Positions 63,919-64,000 of a stretch of DNA of 64,000 nt are shown here, piece by piece. Location of the stretch: assembly GCA_050486225.1 (NCBI GenBank), contig JBJHCV010000001.1:478306-542305 (forward strand). Reading direction: 5' to 3'. The notes beneath the pieces are model-generated. The model ran no database searches, had not been told where the DNA came from, and saw only the letters and a list, made by a program, of their open reading frames with translations. Source of the stretch: JBBDIX01 sp050486225. Its GTDB lineage: Bacteria > Actinomycetota > Nitriliruptoria > Nitriliruptorales > Nitriliruptoraceae. The position numbers and the translations under genes were made by a program. How positions within the stretch are numbered: the stretch's first letter is position 1; each line of letters starts with the position of its first letter.

Positions 63919-64000
63919 TCATGCTGCTGTGGCCAGTCGGTTGTAGCCGATGACGGCTTCGAACTCGACAGGGGTGAGGCGGCCGAGCGCGCGCTGGCGG
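63919..64000 (-). mobile_element. C-terminus of an IS3-type transposase (rest beyond window)
   Basis: On the minus strand the last 26 residues read RQRALGRLTPVEFEAVIGYN and then RLATAA before TGA at 63919-63921. This is the typical end of IS3-family OrfB (ALGxLTPxEFE). The insertion end lies near 63897-63918, next to the truncated PHP-ATPase gene. Confidence 0.75.

Overview
The window is very GC-rich, densely coded DNA with many GTG/TTG starts and 4-bp ATGA gene overlaps. Gene content points to an Actinomycetota chromosome. The left part matches the block beside the replication origin of Mycobacterium tuberculosis (cwlM-trxC-trxB2-rsmA-sigM-MurJ/kinase protein-Rv3909-mutT4-pcnA). It then runs into an rpsF-ssb-rpsR-rplI-dnaB operon. 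No rRNA, tRNA or marker is present that would name a species. A deep-branching high-GC lineage (for example Nitriliruptoria or Acidimicrobiia) is my inference only.

1-13.4 kb: envelope and redox housekeeping block. It holds a cytoplasmic CwlM-like amidase (cut by the window edge), thioredoxin and thioredoxin reductase, an ECF sigma factor with its anti-sigma factor, a membrane Ser/Thr kinase, a DUF6049 protein, a NUDIX hydrolase, D-aminoacyl-tRNA deacylase, two PH-domain membrane proteins and CCA nucleotidyltransferase. The MurJ flippase expected beside the kinase is missing.

13.4-31 kb: nickel superoxide dismutase with its maturation protease, DUF5318, an AlaX editing protein, TyrS coupled to an OLD-like ATPase/TOPRIM protein, pyruvate phosphate dikinase, the S6-SSB-S18-L9-DnaB operon, YqgE, a TetR regulator, a PLP-dependent dehydratase and aconitase.

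31-47.6 kb: transport, lipoprotein and catabolic genes. The most striking gene here is a GrdB-family reductase at 37886-38725, which contains an in-frame TGA followed by P-V-C and is best read as a selenoprotein. An ArsR/SRPBCC pair sits behind an 18-bp-arm palindrome and looks leaderless. An amidohydrolase, an amidase, a MalT/LuxR-type regulator and two membrane proteins follow.

47.6-64 kb: accessory region. It holds unrecognised and nuclease-like genes and an unusual mobile-element operon. That operon has two recombinase-like genes, one internally duplicated, translationally coupled to a DDE-type transposase. A type III restriction-modification locus (mod-res-GIY-YIG) follows. The last gene is a PHP-plus-ATPase (TrlF-like) gene cut off at the right edge by an IS3-type insertion sequence. 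No CRISPR array or tRNA gene was seen.
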